Below are positions 32,326 through 52,205 of a DNA stretch of 64,000 nt, one piece after another. The stretch is from Devosia ureilytica (GTDB lineage Bacteria; Pseudomonadota; Alphaproteobacteria; Rhizobiales; Devosiaceae), in the NCBI RefSeq assembly GCF_024273195.1, contig NZ_JAMZCU010000001.1, positions 62,001 through 126,000 on the forward strand, read 5' to 3'. Position 1 is the first letter of the stretch. Every line of letters starts with the position of its first letter. Both the position numbers and the translations under genes were made by a program. A model generated the notes under the pieces. It saw nothing but the letters and a program-made list of their open reading frames with translations. It ran no database searches and was not told where the DNA came from.

Positions 32326-32643
32326 CCGTTTTCGACGGGAAGAATCGCCAGGGCCGATTGGATGGGTCCAGGCACCAATTTGCGGAAATATATGACGAAT
32401 TTGGATGTCGCGGGCACTTGTAAGCCTCTGTTGACCTCGCCGTGGGCTGTCCCTCGTGCGGGGCTTTAGCTGCTGATCACGTGTCTGTGAACCGGCTCAT
32501 CGGGGTTTATGAGCTGGATTCTTGTGCCATCCGACCTGACCCCGGAATTTGACTAACCAGGCATATATCCCGAGCGCCGACGGCTGATAGTCGGGTCTTT
32601 GGATATCTGCCTCCGAGACAAGCGTTTTAAAGTAGGAGCTTTC

Positions 32644-36783
<4,140 letters not shown>

Positions 36784-36864
36784 TCCGGCACTTCCAGTTT
36801 CCAATCATCACCCATTCAGGATCCGTTCACTTTCGAGGTCCTGGGTGGGTAGAGGAGAGAATAG

Positions 36865-41049
<4,185 letters not shown>

Positions 41050-41073
41050 GGCATGGACGACTACGAATTGGGG

Positions 41074-41102
41074 AAGGGGCCTTTCGGGGCCCCTTTTCTT
41101 TT
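41074..41102 (+). terminator. Rho-independent terminator after rpoC
   Basis: AAGGGGCC (41074-41081) and GGCCCCTT (41088-41095) form a perfect 8-bp stem with a 6-nt loop, followed by TTCTTTT. It lies 24 nt after the rpoC stop. Confidence 0.9.
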
Positions 41103-41133
41103 GGGGGACTGTCTGAGGTTGAGGTCGGCGATG

Positions 41134-42228
41134 TTATTGCACCAAGCCGAGGAAGGTGAGCAGTTCCCTGGCGGCAGCGGCACCGGCGCGATTTGCCCCG
41201 ACTGTCGAGGCTGAAGGTCCGTATCCCACCAGATGCACGCGCGGGTCCTTGGCCACCTGGGTGGCGAGCCGACCAGTCATGGTGATGCCGCCATTGTCTT
41301 CGCGCAGTTGCAGGGGCGCGAGATGATCAAGCGCGCTGCGAAAGCCGGTGCACCAGAGGATGACGTCGACGTCGAGCTCGGCGCCGTCGTCCCAACGAAC
41401 ACCCTTGGGCGTGATCTGGGAAAACATTGGCTTGCGGTTGAGCACGCCACGCTCGCGCATGGCAACAATGGCCGGAGACACCGGCAGTCCCGTGACCGAA
41501 ACGACCGCGTGCGGCGGCAAGCCGGCACGCACGCGCTCTTCGACCATGGCGACAGCCCGGCGGCCGGCCTCTTCGTCGAAAGGACCATCGCGCCAGCGGG
41601 GCGGAGTCCTGGTGACCCAGGTTGTGCGCGTGACCTGGGAAATCTGGTCGAGGAGCTGGATGGCCGAGATGCCGCCGCCGACAATCAGAACATGCTGCCC
41701 GGCAAAATCGTCAGCAATGCGAAAGTCACGTGTGTGCAGGGTGCGGCCAGCAAAGGTTTCGGCGCCCGGATAGTGTGGGATATAGGGGTTCTCCCAGGTT
41801 CCTGTAGCGTTGATGATGCCCCTGGCTGAAAACAGTCCACGGTCGCTCTCGATCCTCAAGCGTTCCCCGCGGTCGCATACAAGATTGACGCTTGCCGGTC
41901 GCAGCACCTTAAGGTCGAAATGCTCCTCATAGGCGGCAAAGTAGTGCGGCACCGCTACCGAGGCTTTGACGGAATCGTCGGTGCCTGCAAAGTCAGCGAA
42001 ACCGAGACCGGGCAGATCGTGGACGCGATTGACGGTGCTCAGGGTGAGGGATGGCCAACGATACTGCCAGGCACCGCCGGGGTGAGGCGCCTGGTCGAGC
42101 ACGATAAAATCACGCCCAGGAGCGAGCCCGAGCTTCTTGAGATGATAGGCGGCACTGAGGCCGGCTTGCCCGGCACCGATGATCACAATGTCGAGTTTGA
42201 GCGCAGAGCGCACGGTTGGTTCGGTCAC
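41134..42228 (-). CDS. FAD/NADP-dependent flavoprotein monooxygenase-like protein
   Basis: This 364-residue two-Rossmann flavoprotein has the FAD motif GAGQAG (18-23), a GGAW motif near residue 51, and the FAGRTLHTRDF segment. That segment resembles the FxGxxxHxxx(W/D) fingerprint of Baeyer-Villiger and flavin-containing monooxygenases. The NADPH motif VGGGISA (about 183-189) and a final ATG-like C-terminal strand (VHLVGYGPSAST) follow. It could hydroxylate or reduce small lipophilic molecules; the substrate is unknown. It is inverted between rpoC and rpsL, convergent with rpoC and divergent from rpsL, so it is transcribed against the direction of the surrounding informational genes. Confidence 0.83.
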   Translation of the reverse strand: MTEPTVRSALKLDIVIIGAGQAGLSAAYHLKKLGLAPGRDFIVLDQAPHPGGAWQYRWPSLTLSTVNRVHDLPGLGFADFAGTDDSVKASVAVPHYFAAYEEHFDLKVLRPASVNLVCDRGERLRIESDRGLFSARGIINATGTWENPYIPHYPGAETFAGRTLHTRDFRIADDFAGQHVLIVGGGISAIQLLDQISQVTRTTWVTRTPPRWRDGPFDEEAGRRAVAMVEERVRAGLPPHAVVSVTGLPVSPAIVAMRERGVLNRKPMFSQITPKGVRWDDGAELDVDVILWCTGFRSALDHLAPLQLREDNGGITMTGRLATQVAKDPRVHLVGYGPSASTVGANRAGAAAARELLTFLGLVQ

Positions 42229-42433
42229 TCTGGGCTCCGCAGATGCGTCTTTGATCTAGGACGCCCGGCGGTTCAGAACAAGGGCAGGGGGGCTCGTGGA
42301 GGATATGGTCCGGCCCCTTGGTCAGTTGCCGAACGATCCGGCCAAAAACCGTCCAGTTTGGTGGTGAACCCTCGTGGCGGCCATGCCCGCCTCAAACGCA
42401 AGGCTCGCCTTCGGATTATTCACGAAAGAATCC

Positions 42434-42462
42434 TTGACGCGCGGCGGAGTCGGTTCTAAACA
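42434..42462 (+). promoter_or_regulatory. tentative promoter of the str operon
   Basis: CTTGACG (TTGACG 42434-42439) is followed after 17 nt by TAAACA (42457-42462). It would give a leader of about 240 nt for rpsL. A TATAGT at 42678-42683, without a clear -35, is an alternative nearer start. Spacer 42229-42707 otherwise holds only the hairpin at 42618-42654. Confidence 0.35.
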
Positions 42463-42617
42463 GCGCCTACCTAAGCGGTCGGTCGTGGTTGTCACACCGG
42501 GTCCCTGCCACCTTGTGCGGGAATCCAGGGCAATCAAACACACTGTCGGGTAGTTAGACGAAGCAAATCCTTGTGCGCATGACTGCTGCCGAAAGGCGGG
42601 TGGTCCGCTGCAATTAA

Positions 42618-42654
42618 GGCGCTGCCGTATCCCCAAAGGGATCGGGCAAGCGCC
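42618..42654 (+). promoter_or_regulatory. bulged hairpin in the rpsL leader
   Basis: GGCGC (42618-42622) pairs with GCGCC (42650-42654), continuing inward through bulges to ATCCC/GGGAT (42629-42633, 42638-42642) around a CAAA loop. It ends 53 nt before the rpsL ATG and has no T-run. It may be a leader structure controlling the str operon. Confidence 0.4.
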
Positions 42655-42707
42655 GCTTTGGTTTGCTGTGTAGACCGTATAGTTTTTTGGACGATGGAAA
42701 GAGCGCA

Positions 42708-43564
<857 letters not shown>

Positions 43565-43576
43565 TAGGAGCGCCCC

Positions 43577-45667
43577 ATGGCACGCGAATACCCGATCAAT
43601 CTCTATCGTAACTTCGGCATCATGGCTCACATCGATGCTGGCAAGACGACCACGACCGAACGCATCCTCTACTACACCGGCAAGTCCCATAAGATCGGCG
43701 AAGTCCACGACGGCGCTGCGACCATGGACTGGATGGAGCAGGAGCAGGAACGCGGCATCACCATCACGTCTGCTGCCACCACGACCTTCTGGAAGGATCG
43801 TAACGGCACGATGCATCGCTTCAACATCATCGACACCCCCGGCCACGTGGACTTCACCATTGAAGTCGAGCGTTCGCTGCGCGTGCTTGACGGTGCCGTT
43901 GCCCTGCTCGACGCCAATGCTGGTGTTGAGCCCCAGACCGAAACCGTCTGGCGCCAGGCCGACAAGTATCACGTTCCGCGCCTGATCTTCGTCAACAAGA
44001 TGGACAAGATCGGTGCCGACTTCTACCGCTGCGTGGAGATGATCGGTACGCGTCTGGGTGCCAAGGGCGTTCCTGTCCAGCTGCCAATCGGCGCTGAGAA
44101 CGACTTCCGTGGCGTTGTCGACCTGATCGAGATGAATGCTCTGGTCTGGCGCAACGAAGAGCTCGGTGCTCAGTGGGACGTCGTGGAAATCCCGGCTGAC
44201 CTCAAGGAAAAGGCCGAGAAGTACCGCGAAGAGATGATCGAGGCTGCCGTCGAAATGGACGACGCCGCGATGGAAGCCTACCTCGAAGGCGAAATGCCGA
44301 ACAACGACACTATTCGTCGTCTGCTTCGTCGTGGCGTCTGCGACACCAAGTTCTTCCTGATCTTTGCGGGTTCGGCGTTCAAGAACAAGGGCGTTCAGCC
44401 CCTGCTGGACGGCGTGATCGACTTCCTGCCGGCTCCGACCGACGTGCCCGCCATCAAGGGTATCGACGCCAAGACCGAAGAGCCCATCGAGCGTCATGCT
44501 GACGACGGTGAGCCGCTGTCGATGCTGGCTTTCAAGATCGCCAACGACCCGCACATGGGCTCGCTGACCTTCTGCCGCATCTATTCGGGCACGCTCGAGC
44601 AGGGCGCGCAGCTGGAAAACACCGTGAAGGGCAAGCGCGAACGCGTTGGCCGCATGTTCCAGATGCACTCGAACAGCCGCGAACAGATCAGCGAAGCTTT
44701 TGCTGGCGACATCGTGGCCATCGTGGGCCTCAAGGACACCACCACCGGTGATACTCTTTGCCCGGCCAACGCTCAGGTTATCCTTGAGCGCATGATCTTC
44801 CCGGATCCGGTTATCGATATTTCGGTTGAGCCGAAGTCGAAGGCCGACCAGGAAAAGATGGGTCTCGCACTCAACCGCCTGGCGGCTGAAGATCCGACTT
44901 TCCGCGTCAAGACTGACCCGGAATCGGGCCAGACGATCATCTCGGGCATGGGCGAATTGCACCTCGACATTCTCGTGGATCGCATGAAGCGCGAGTTCAA
45001 GGTCGAAGCCAATATCGGTCAGCCTCAGGTTGCCTATCGTGAAACCATCACGAAGAAGACCATCAAGGACTACACCCATAAGAAGCAATCCGGTGGTTCG
45101 GGCCAGTTCGCCCGCATCAAGCTCGAAGTCGAGCCGGGCGAAGTGGGCAAGGGTCTTGAATTCGTCAACGCCATCGTTGGTGGCGCCGTGCCGAGGGAAT
45201 ACGTTCCGGGCGTTGCCAAGGGCCTGGAATCGGTCATGGGCGCAGGCCCGCTGATCGGCTTCCCCGTCGTCGACATCAAGGTCACGCTGACCGACGGTGC
45301 CTACCACGACGTGGACTCCTCGGTGCTGGCATTCGAAATCGCAGCGCGTGCGGGTTTCCGTGAAGCGATGCGTGAAGCCGGTCCGAAAATTCTCGAACCG
45401 ATCATGAAGGTTGAAGTTACGACGCCAGATGAGTACATGGGCGACGTCATCGGTGATTTGAATTCCCGTCGTGGGCAGATCCAGGGCACTGAAAGCCGTG
45501 GTGTGATCCAGGTCGTGAATGCATTTGTGCCGCTTGCCAACATGTTCGGCTATGTGAACTCGCTCCGGTCAATGAGCCAGGGTCGGGCCCAGTACTCGAT
45601 GGTGTTCGATCACTACGAGCAGGTCCCGCAGGCAGTTGCCGACGAAGTCCAGGCCAAATACGCCTAA
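43577..45667 (+). CDS. fusA: elongation factor G
   Basis: This 696-residue translocase has the G-domain motifs [12 protein letters not shown] (15-26), the switch [16 protein letters not shown] and NKMD in order. Four further domains follow, ending in the elongation-factor domain IV/V segments ([15 protein letters not shown] and [11 protein letters not shown]). It drives tRNA-mRNA translocation by GTP hydrolysis. It lies 12 nt after rpsG and 67 nt before tuf. Confidence 0.98.
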   Translation: MAREYPINLYRNFGIMAHIDAGKTTTTERILYYTGKSHKIGEVHDGAATMDWMEQEQERGITITSAATTTFWKDRNGTMHRFNIIDTPGHVDFTIEVERSLRVLDGAVALLDANAGVEPQTETVWRQADKYHVPRLIFVNKMDKIGADFYRCVEMIGTRLGAKGVPVQLPIGAENDFRGVVDLIEMNALVWRNEELGAQWDVVEIPADLKEKAEKYREEMIEAAVEMDDAAMEAYLEGEMPNNDTIRRLLRRGVCDTKFFLIFAGSAFKNKGVQPLLDGVIDFLPAPTDVPAIKGIDAKTEEPIERHADDGEPLSMLAFKIANDPHMGSLTFCRIYSGTLEQGAQLENTVKGKRERVGRMFQMHSNSREQISEAFAGDIVAIVGLKDTTTGDTLCPANAQVILERMIFPDPVIDISVEPKSKADQEKMGLALNRLAAEDPTFRVKTDPESGQTIISGMGELHLDILVDRMKREFKVEANIGQPQVAYRETITKKTIKDYTHKKQSGGSGQFARIKLEVEPGEVGKGLEFVNAIVGGAVPREYVPGVAKGLESVMGAGPLIGFPVVDIKVTLTDGAYHDVDSSVLAFEIAARAGFREAMREAGPKILEPIMKVEVTTPDEYMGDVIGDLNSRRGQIQGTESRGVIQVVNAFVPLANMFGYVNSLRSMSQGRAQYSMVFDHYEQVPQAVADEVQAKYA

Positions 45668-45734
45668 AACAGCGCAAGCTACTAAAAACTCAACTGAATG
45701 TCGGCGATTGCGCTGACGAATTTGGAGAAAAGCG

Positions 45735-46925
45735 ATGGCGAAGGAAAAGTTTTCCCGCACCAAGCCGCACTGCAACATCGGCACCATCGGTCACGTTGAC
45801 CATGGCAAGACCTCGCTGACCGCAGCGATCACCAAGGTGCTGGCTGAGACCGGTGGCGCAACGTTCCGCGATTATTCGCAGATCGACGCTGCCCCGGAAG
45901 AGAAGGCACGCGGCATCACCATCAACACTGCACACGTCGAGTACGAGACGGTCAACCGTCACTACGCTCACGTGGACTGCCCCGGCCACGCTGACTATGT
46001 GAAGAACATGATCACCGGTGCCGCCCAGATGGACGGCGCAATCCTGGTCGTGTCCGCTGCCGACGGCCCGATGCCCCAGACCCGTGAGCACATCCTGCTC
46101 GCCCGTCAGGTTGGCGTGCCGGCTCTGGTCGTGTTCCTGAACAAGTGCGACATGGTCGACGATCCGGAACTGCTCGAACTCGTTGAGCTGGAAGTCCGCG
46201 AGCTCCTGAGCTCGTATGAATTCCCCGGCGACGATATTCCGATCATCAAGGGTTCGGCTCTTGCTGCCCTGGAAGGTACGGATCAGAAGCTCGGCCACGA
46301 CGCCGTTCTCGAGCTGATGGCTGCCGTTGACGCCTACATCCCGCAGCCGGAACGTCCGGTTGACCAGCCCTTCCTGCTCCCGATCGAAGACGTGTTCTCG
46401 ATCTCGGGTCGCGGTACTGTGGTCACCGGCCGTGTCGAACGCGGTATCGTCAAGGTTGGCGAAGAAGTCGAAATCGTCGGCATCAAGGCAACCCAGAAGA
46501 CCACCGTTACCGGTGTTGAAATGTTCCGCAAGCTGCTCGACTCCGGTCAGGCTGGCGATAACGTTGGCGCACTGATCCGCGGTATCGATCGCACTCAGGT
46601 CGAGCGCGGCCAGGTTCTCTGCAAGCCCGGTTCCGTGACCCCGCACACCGACTTCGTTGCTGAGGCCTATATCCTCACCAAGGAAGAAGGCGGCCGTCAC
46701 ACTCCGTTCTTCGGCAACTACCGTCCGCAGTTCTACTTCCGCACCACGGACGTGACTGGCATCGTGACCCTGCCGGAAGGCACGGAAATGGTTATGCCGG
46801 GCGACAACATCAACATGAATGTTCAGCTGATCGTTCCGATCGCCATGGAAGAGAAGCTCCGCTTCGCTATCCGTGAAGGTGGCCGCACCGTCGGCGCCGG
46901 CGTCGTCGCGAAGATCCTGAAGTAA
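45735..46925 (+). CDS. tuf: elongation factor Tu
   Basis: This 396-residue GTPase has G1 [11 protein letters not shown] (about 19-29), switch [15 protein letters not shown]3 [13 protein letters not shown]4 NKCD and SAL, then two beta-barrel domains ending VVAKILK. It delivers aminoacyl-tRNA to the ribosome. Many alphaproteobacteria carry a second tuf next to tRNA-Trp and secE; no such copy lies there in this window. A 12-bp hairpin follows the gene and separates it from rpsJ. Confidence 0.98.
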   Translation: MAKEKFSRTKPHCNIGTIGHVDHGKTSLTAAITKVLAETGGATFRDYSQIDAAPEEKARGITINTAHVEYETVNRHYAHVDCPGHADYVKNMITGAAQMDGAILVVSAADGPMPQTREHILLARQVGVPALVVFLNKCDMVDDPELLELVELEVRELLSSYEFPGDDIPIIKGSALAALEGTDQKLGHDAVLELMAAVDAYIPQPERPVDQPFLLPIEDVFSISGRGTVVTGRVERGIVKVGEEVEIVGIKATQKTTVTGVEMFRKLLDSGQAGDNVGALIRGIDRTQVERGQVLCKPGSVTPHTDFVAEAYILTKEEGGRHTPFFGNYRPQFYFRTTDVTGIVTLPEGTEMVMPGDNINMNVQLIVPIAMEEKLRFAIREGGRTVGAGVVAKILK

Positions 46926-46940
46926 GCCTCATTGAGACAT

Positions 46941-46969
46941 TCGCGGCGCGCGATTAACGCGCGCCGCGA
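46941..46969 (+). terminator. perfect 12-bp hairpin between tuf and rpsJ
   Basis: TCGCGGCGCGCG (46941-46952) and CGCGCGCCGCGA (46958-46969) pair without mismatch around an ATTAA loop, followed by TCCATTTTCG. The T-run is short, so termination is probably partial and gives tuf more transcript than the S10 genes. Confidence 0.65.
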
Positions 46970-46993
46970 TCCATTTTCGTCAGGATTTACAAG

Positions 46994-47302
<309 letters not shown>

Positions 47303-47385
47303 GCTAACGAGTTTCCGCGCCTGCCGCTAAATGGGTCCTCTGAAAACAAGACCCGGCAGAGCGCCAATAGAGAAGGTAAAAACCG

Positions 47386-48081
47386 ATGCGTTCTGGATTG
47401 ATCGCACAGAAGCTGGGGATGACCCGCATCTTCACAGAGGACGGTAATCACGTCCCGGTGACGGTGCTGGCCCTGCAGAACTGTCAGGTTGTTGGCCAGC
47501 GTACCGTCGAGAAGGACGGTTATGTTGCCCTGCAGCTGGGTGCTGGACAGGCAAAGCCGAAGAATGTCTCCAAGGCTGAGCGCGGCCAGTACGCCGTTGC
47601 CAAAGTCGAGCCGAAGCGTCACGTGACTGAATTCCGCGTGGATGCCGACAACCTCATCGAGGTTGGCGCAACGCTCAAGGCCGACCATTTTGCCGACGGC
47701 CAGTTGGTCGACGTGACCGGAACGTCCATCGGTAAGGGTTTTGCCGGCGGTATGAAGCGCTGGAACTTCGGTGGTCTGCGCGCTTCGCACGGTGTGTCCG
47801 TGTCGCACCGCTCGATCGGTTCGACCGGTGGTCGCCAGGATCCGGGCAAGACCTTCAAGAACAAGAAGATGCCGGGCCACATGGGTGATCGTCGTATCAC
47901 CACGCAGAACGTCAAGGTCGTCAAGACCGACGTGGAGCGTGGGCTGATCATGATCCAGGGTTCGGTTCCAGGCTCCAAGGGCGCTTGGATCATGATCAAG
48001 GACGCCGTCAAGAAGCCGGCTCCCGCGAACGCTGCCTTCCCGGGCTCGTTCGAGGCCGCAGCTGCGGGAGAAGCAAAGTAA
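47386..48081 (+). CDS. rplC: 50S ribosomal protein L3
   Basis: This 231-residue protein has the L3 opening [15 protein letters not shown] and the long central extension with [12 protein letters not shown] and [27 protein letters not shown], which reaches toward the peptidyl-transferase centre. The Gln in GGRQDPG is the position methylated by PrmB. Its stop directly abuts the rplD start (0 nt). Confidence 0.97.
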   Translation: MRSGLIAQKLGMTRIFTEDGNHVPVTVLALQNCQVVGQRTVEKDGYVALQLGAGQAKPKNVSKAERGQYAVAKVEPKRHVTEFRVDADNLIEVGATLKADHFADGQLVDVTGTSIGKGFAGGMKRWNFGGLRASHGVSVSHRSIGSTGGRQDPGKTFKNKKMPGHMGDRRITTQNVKVVKTDVERGLIMIQGSVPGSKGAWIMIKDAVKKPAPANAAFPGSFEAAAAGEAK

Positions 48082-48699
48082 ATGGAACTCCAGGTAACTA
48101 CTCTTGAAGGTAAGTCGGCCGGTAAGGTCGAGGTTACGGACGCTGTGTTCGGCCTCGAAGTCCGTCCTGACATCCTGCACCGCATGGTTCGCTACCAGCA
48201 GCTCAAGGCCATGTCCGGCACGCATGACGTGAAGAACCGGTCTGAAGGCGCGCTCACGGGCAAGAAGTTCAAGAAGCAGAAGGGCGGCGGCGCTCGTCAC
48301 GGCGATCGCAAGGCTCCACAGTTTCGTGGTGGTGGCCGTGCATTCGGTCCGACGCCGCGCAGCCATGCTATCGATCTTCCCAAGAAGGTGCGCGCACTGG
48401 CTCTCAAGCATGCGCTTTCCGCCAAGGCCCAGGCTGGCTCGCTGATCGTTATTGACAGCGTCGTCCAGAAGGAAGCCAAGACGGCAGCCCTGCGGACCAC
48501 GTTCGGCAAGCTGGCATGGGCCAACGCGCTGATCATTGATGGTGCAAATGTCGACCAGAACTTCGCTCTGGCCGCTCGCAACATCCCGAATATCGACGTG
48601 CTGCCGATCCAGGGGATCAACGTTGTTTCGATCCTGAAGCGCGACAAGCTCGTCCTGACCAAGGCAGCGCTGGAAGCGCTCGAAGCGAGGTTCGCATGA
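48082..48699 (+). CDS. rplD: 50S ribosomal protein L4
   Basis: This 205-residue protein has the exit-tunnel loop [40 protein letters not shown] region (about 52-87), and the globular domain ends in [19 protein letters not shown] strands. In many bacteria L4 represses its own S10 operon. It begins right after the rplC stop and overlaps rplW by 4 bp. Confidence 0.97.
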   Translation: MELQVTTLEGKSAGKVEVTDAVFGLEVRPDILHRMVRYQQLKAMSGTHDVKNRSEGALTGKKFKKQKGGGARHGDRKAPQFRGGGRAFGPTPRSHAIDLPKKVRALALKHALSAKAQAGSLIVIDSVVQKEAKTAALRTTFGKLAWANALIIDGANVDQNFALAARNIPNIDVLPIQGINVVSILKRDKLVLTKAALEALEARFA

Positions 48700-48989
48700 A
48701 CAAGCTTGCCGCATACGACATCGTCCGTAACCCCGTTGTGACTGAAAAGTCGACGATGGCTTCGGAATACAACCAGGTCGTTTTCGACGTGGCGATTGAT
48801 GCCAGCAAGACCGATATCAAGACTGCCGTCGAGCAGCTCTTTTCGGTCAAGGTCAAGGCAGTGAACACCCTGGTCCGCAAGGGCAAGGTGAAGCGCTTCC
48901 GTGGCAAGGTTGGTGTCCGCAATGACGTCAAGAAGGCTATCGTGACTCTCGTCGACGGCCAGTCGATCGATATCTCGACCGGCCTCTAA
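48696..48989 (+). CDS. rplW: 50S ribosomal protein L23
   Basis: This 97-residue protein includes [14 protein letters not shown] at the start and the [20 protein letters not shown] fold, with the [13 protein letters not shown] loop that reaches into the tunnel. It docks trigger factor and SRP at the tunnel exit. Overlap of 4 bp with rplD indicates coupled translation. Confidence 0.96.
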   Translation: MNKLAAYDIVRNPVVTEKSTMASEYNQVVFDVAIDASKTDIKTAVEQLFSVKVKAVNTLVRKGKVKRFRGKVGVRNDVKKAIVTLVDGQSIDISTGL

Positions 48990-49007
48990 GGGACAAGAGA
49001 CAGCAAA

Positions 49008-49847
49008 ATGGCTCTAAAAACTTACAATCCCACCTCCGAAGGCCGTCGCACCCTGGTGACGACCGACCGTTCGGACCTGTGGAAGGGTGCCCCGGTCAAG
49101 GCTTTGACCGAAGGCCTCAGCAAATCCGGTGGTCGTAACAACCGTGGTCGCATTACTGCGTTCCACCGTGGTGGCGGTCACAAGCGCAGCTATCGCATGG
49201 TCGATTTCAAGCGCGTGAAGTTCGACGCAGTCGGGACTGTTGAACGTCTCGAGTACGATCCGAACCGTACGGCCTGGATCGCGCTGATCAAGTACGAAGA
49301 CGGTGAGCTTGCCTATATCGTGGCACCGCAGCGTCTGGGTGCTGGCGACAAGGTCATTTCGTCGCTGAACGGCGCCGACGTGAAGCCGGGCAACACCATG
49401 CCGCTCGAACGCATGCCGGTCGGTACGATCGTGCACAATATCGAGCTCAAGCCCCGCAAGGGTGGCCAGGTGGCCCGTTCGGCTGGTGCCTACGCCCAGT
49501 ATGTCGGTCGTGACCAGGGTTGGGCCATTCTGCGCCTCAATTCGGGTGAACAGCGCCGCGTGCATGGCACGTGCCTGGCGACCGTTGGTGCCGTGTCCAA
49601 CCAGGACCATGCCAACACCTCGCTCGGCAAGGCCGGTCGCAATCGCTGGCTCGGCCGCAAGCCGGTCAACCGCGGTGTGACCATGAACCCAGTCGATCAC
49701 CCGCATGGTGGTGGTGAAGGCCGTACCTCTGGTGGCCGTCATCCGGTTTCGCCGTGGGGCAAGCCGACCAAGGGCAAGCGTACGCGCAGCAACAAGGCTA
49801 CGGACAAGTTCATCGTTCGCAGCCGTCACGTGAAGAAGGGCAGGTAA
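49008..49847 (+). CDS. rplB: 50S ribosomal protein L2
   Basis: This 279-residue protein has [18 protein letters not shown] near residue 44, the [18 protein letters not shown] segment and the conserved [21 protein letters not shown] loop with the universally conserved His in DHPHGGG. It is essential for subunit joining and peptidyl transfer. rpsS follows after 3 nt. Confidence 0.97.
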   Translation: MALKTYNPTSEGRRTLVTTDRSDLWKGAPVKALTEGLSKSGGRNNRGRITAFHRGGGHKRSYRMVDFKRVKFDAVGTVERLEYDPNRTAWIALIKYEDGELAYIVAPQRLGAGDKVISSLNGADVKPGNTMPLERMPVGTIVHNIELKPRKGGQVARSAGAYAQYVGRDQGWAILRLNSGEQRRVHGTCLATVGAVSNQDHANTSLGKAGRNRWLGRKPVNRGVTMNPVDHPHGGGEGRTSGGRHPVSPWGKPTKGKRTRSNKATDKFIVRSRHVKKGR

Positions 49848-49850
49848 GTC

Positions 49851-50129
49851 ATGACCCGTTCAATCTGGAAGGGGCCGTTCGTCGACGGCTACATGCTCAA
49901 GAAGGCCGAGAAGGCCCAGTCTTCCGGCCGCAATGATGTGGTCAAGATCTGGAGCCGCCGCTCGACCATTCTTCCGCAGTTCGTCGGCATCACCTTTGGT
50001 GTCCACAACGGTCAGAAGCATGTTCCGGTCAACGTCACCGAAGACATGATCGGCCACAAGTTCGGCGAATTCGCACCGACCCGTACCTACTACGGTCATG
50101 CGGCCGACAAGAAGGCCAAGAGGAAGTAA
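49851..50129 (+). CDS. rpsS: 30S ribosomal protein S19
   Basis: This 92-residue head protein begins [18 protein letters not shown] and carries the [27 protein letters not shown] core and the [16 protein letters not shown] end. It contacts S13 and the A-site tRNA. rplV starts 1 nt after its stop. Confidence 0.97.
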   Translation: MTRSIWKGPFVDGYMLKKAEKAQSSGRNDVVKIWSRRSTILPQFVGITFGVHNGQKHVPVNVTEDMIGHKFGEFAPTRTYYGHAADKKAKRK

Positions 50130-50130
50130 G

Positions 50131-50511
50131 ATGAGCAAGCCAAAGACTGAGCGCGCTCTCAAAGACAACGAGGCCAAGGCTGTCCTGCGCATGCTGCGCA
50201 TCAGCCCTCAGAAGCTGAACCTCGTCGCGCAGTTGATCCGTGGCAAGAAGGTTGAGAAGGCCCTGGCCGATCTCGAGTTCAGCCACAAGCGCATCTCGGG
50301 ACAGGTCAAGAAGGTGCTGGAAAGCGCCATCGCCAATGCCGAGAACAACCACGGTCTCGATACCGACGCACTTGTCGTCGCTGAGGCTTTCGTTGGCAAT
50401 TCGCTGGTGATGAAGCGTTTCATGGCCCGCGGTCGCGGCAAGTCGGCACGTGTCGAGAAGCCATTCTCGCATCTGACGATCATCGTCCGGCAAGTTGAGG
50501 AGGCCGCATAA
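50131..50511 (+). CDS. rplV: 50S ribosomal protein L22
   Basis: This 126-residue protein opens [36 protein letters not shown]. Its tunnel-reaching hairpin lies around [20 protein letters not shown], the site of macrolide-resistance changes. ATG 50131 is used; an earlier frame start lies inside rpsS. Its TAA shares one base with the rpsC ATG. Confidence 0.96.
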   Translation: MSKPKTERALKDNEAKAVLRMLRISPQKLNLVAQLIRGKKVEKALADLEFSHKRISGQVKKVLESAIANAENNHGLDTDALVVAEAFVGNSLVMKRFMARGRGKSARVEKPFSHLTIIVRQVEEAA

Positions 50512-51248
50512 TGGGCCAGAAAATCAATCCAATCGGCTTCCGCCTGGGCATCAATCGCACCTGGGACAGCCGTTGGTTCGCCAACAAGGGTGAATATGGT
50601 TCGCTGCTTCAGGAAGACCTGAAGATCCGCACCATGCTGATGGAAGATCTGAAGGCCGCTGCGGTTTCCAAGATCGTCATCGAGCGCCCGCACCGCAAGT
50701 GCCGCGTGTCGATCCACACTGCCCGTCCGGGCATCGTGATCGGCAAGAAGGGTGCTGACATCGACAAGATCCGCGCCAAGGTGAAGAAGTTCACCGACAG
50801 CGAAGTGCACATCAACATTGTTGAAGTGCGCAAGCCGGAAACCGATGCGACGCTGGTCGCCCAGGGCATTGCCCAGCAGCTGGAACGCCGTGTGGCCTTC
50901 CGTCGTGCCATGAAGCGTGCCGTTCAGACAGCAATCCGCATGGGCGCCGGTGGTATCCGCGTCAATGTTGGTGGTCGTCTCGGCGGTGCCGACATCGCAC
51001 GTACCGAATGGTACCGCGAAGGTCGCGTGCCCCTGCACACCCTGCGTGCCGATATCGACTACGGTACCGCTGAAGCCAAGACCACTTATGGCATCATCGG
51101 CATCAAGGTCTGGGTCTTCAAGGGCGAAGTCCTTGAGCATGATCCGTCGGCTCATGAGCGTCGCGCCACCGAAGGTAGCGAAGGCGGTCAGCGTAGCGAG
51201 CGCGAACCGCGTCGTGAACGCGGCGACCGCGACCGCGAACGCGCATAA
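50511..51248 (+). CDS. rpsC: 30S ribosomal protein S3 with charged C-terminal tail
   Basis: This 245-residue protein has the KH domain with [20 protein letters not shown] (about 76-95) and the C-terminal [31 protein letters not shown] domain, which forms part of the mRNA entry helicase. The last 35 residues are a low-complexity Arg/Glu/Asp tail (ending [12 protein letters not shown]), longer than in enterics. Start ATG 50511 overlaps the rplV stop by one base. Confidence 0.97.
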   Translation: MGQKINPIGFRLGINRTWDSRWFANKGEYGSLLQEDLKIRTMLMEDLKAAAVSKIVIERPHRKCRVSIHTARPGIVIGKKGADIDKIRAKVKKFTDSEVHINIVEVRKPETDATLVAQGIAQQLERRVAFRRAMKRAVQTAIRMGAGGIRVNVGGRLGGADIARTEWYREGRVPLHTLRADIDYGTAEAKTTYGIIGIKVWVFKGEVLEHDPSAHERRATEGSEGGQRSEREPRRERGDRDRERA

Positions 51249-51263
51249 GAAGGTTAGTTCATT

Positions 51264-51677
51264 ATGCTGCAACCGAAGAGAACCAAATTCCGCAAGGCTC
51301 ATAAGGGCCGCATCCATGGCCTGGCCAAGGGTGGTACCGATCTGGCTTTTGGCCAGTACGCTCTCAAGGCCACCGAGCCTGAGCGTGTTACCGCCCGCCA
51401 GATCGAGGCTGCCCGCCGTGCGATCACTCGTGAAATGAAGCGCCAGGGCCGCGTATGGATCCGGATTTTCCCGGACGTGCCGGTCTCCAAGAAGCCTACC
51501 GAAGTCCGTATGGGTAAGGGTAAGGGTTCGGTGGAATACTGGGCCGCTCGCGTTAAGCCGGGTCGTATCGTTTTTGAGATTGACGGCGTACCCGAAGACG
51601 TTGCAAAGGAGGCGCTTCGCCTCGGTGCAATGAAGTTGCCGATCACCACGCGTATTGTCACGCGTATTGCCGACTAA
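51264..51677 (+). CDS. rplP: 50S ribosomal protein L16
   Basis: This 137-residue protein has [16 protein letters not shown] at the N-terminus and the [26 protein letters not shown] and [20 protein letters not shown] motifs. It organises the A-site side of the peptidyl-transferase centre. It lies 15 nt after rpsC and 11 nt before rpmC. Confidence 0.97.
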   Translation: MLQPKRTKFRKAHKGRIHGLAKGGTDLAFGQYALKATEPERVTARQIEAARRAITREMKRQGRVWIRIFPDVPVSKKPTEVRMGKGKGSVEYWAARVKPGRIVFEIDGVPEDVAKEALRLGAMKLPITTRIVTRIAD

Positions 51678-51688
51678 GGAACACGAGC

Positions 51689-51883
51689 ATGAAAGCCAGT
51701 GATGTGCGGGCCAAGACCGCAGACGAACTGAAAGATCAGCTCGTCGACCTGAAGAAAGAACAGTTCAACCTGCGTTTCCAGCGCGCTACCCAGCAGTTGG
51801 AAAAGCCGGCCCGGGTGAAGGAAGTCCGTCGCGATGTCGCGCGGATCAAAACCATCCTCGGCCAAAAGAACGCAGCTAAGTAA
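51689..51883 (+). CDS. rpmC: 50S ribosomal protein L29
   Basis: This 64-residue helical hairpin has the L29 pattern [18 protein letters not shown], then [18 protein letters not shown] and [11 protein letters not shown]. It lies at the tunnel exit beside L23. It is 12 nt ahead of rpsQ. Confidence 0.96.
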   Translation: MKASDVRAKTADELKDQLVDLKKEQFNLRFQRATQQLEKPARVKEVRRDVARIKTILGQKNAAK

Positions 51884-51895
51884 GGATTCACACCC

Positions 51896-52141
51896 ATGCC
51901 AAAGCGCGTTTTGCAGGGAACAGTCGTCTCAGACGCTAATGACAAGACCATCGTGGTTCGCGTCGAGCGCCGTTTCACCCATCCACTTCTGAAGAAGACC
52001 GTGCGTCGTTCCAAGAAGTACCACGCCCACGATGAGAACAACGTGGCCAAGGTCGGTCAGACCGTGTGGATCGAGGAAACAGCGCCGATTTCGAAGAACA
52101 AGCGTTGGGCACTTGTCCCAGCTTCTTCGCCGTCTGCGTAA
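51896..52141 (+). CDS. rpsQ: 30S ribosomal protein S17
   Basis: This 81-residue OB-fold protein includes [21 protein letters not shown] and [22 protein letters not shown], with the [19 protein letters not shown] end. It binds 16S rRNA early in assembly. A 64-nt spacer, the longest since rplC, separates it from rplN and marks the S10/spc boundary. Confidence 0.96.
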   Translation: MPKRVLQGTVVSDANDKTIVVRVERRFTHPLLKKTVRRSKKYHAHDENNVAKVGQTVWIEETAPISKNKRWALVPASSPSA

Positions 52142-52205
52142 GAGAAACAATTCAGGTCGGCGCGCCGGATGACGGTGCAGCCGATAAACTAGAAGGCATC
52201 CAGTC

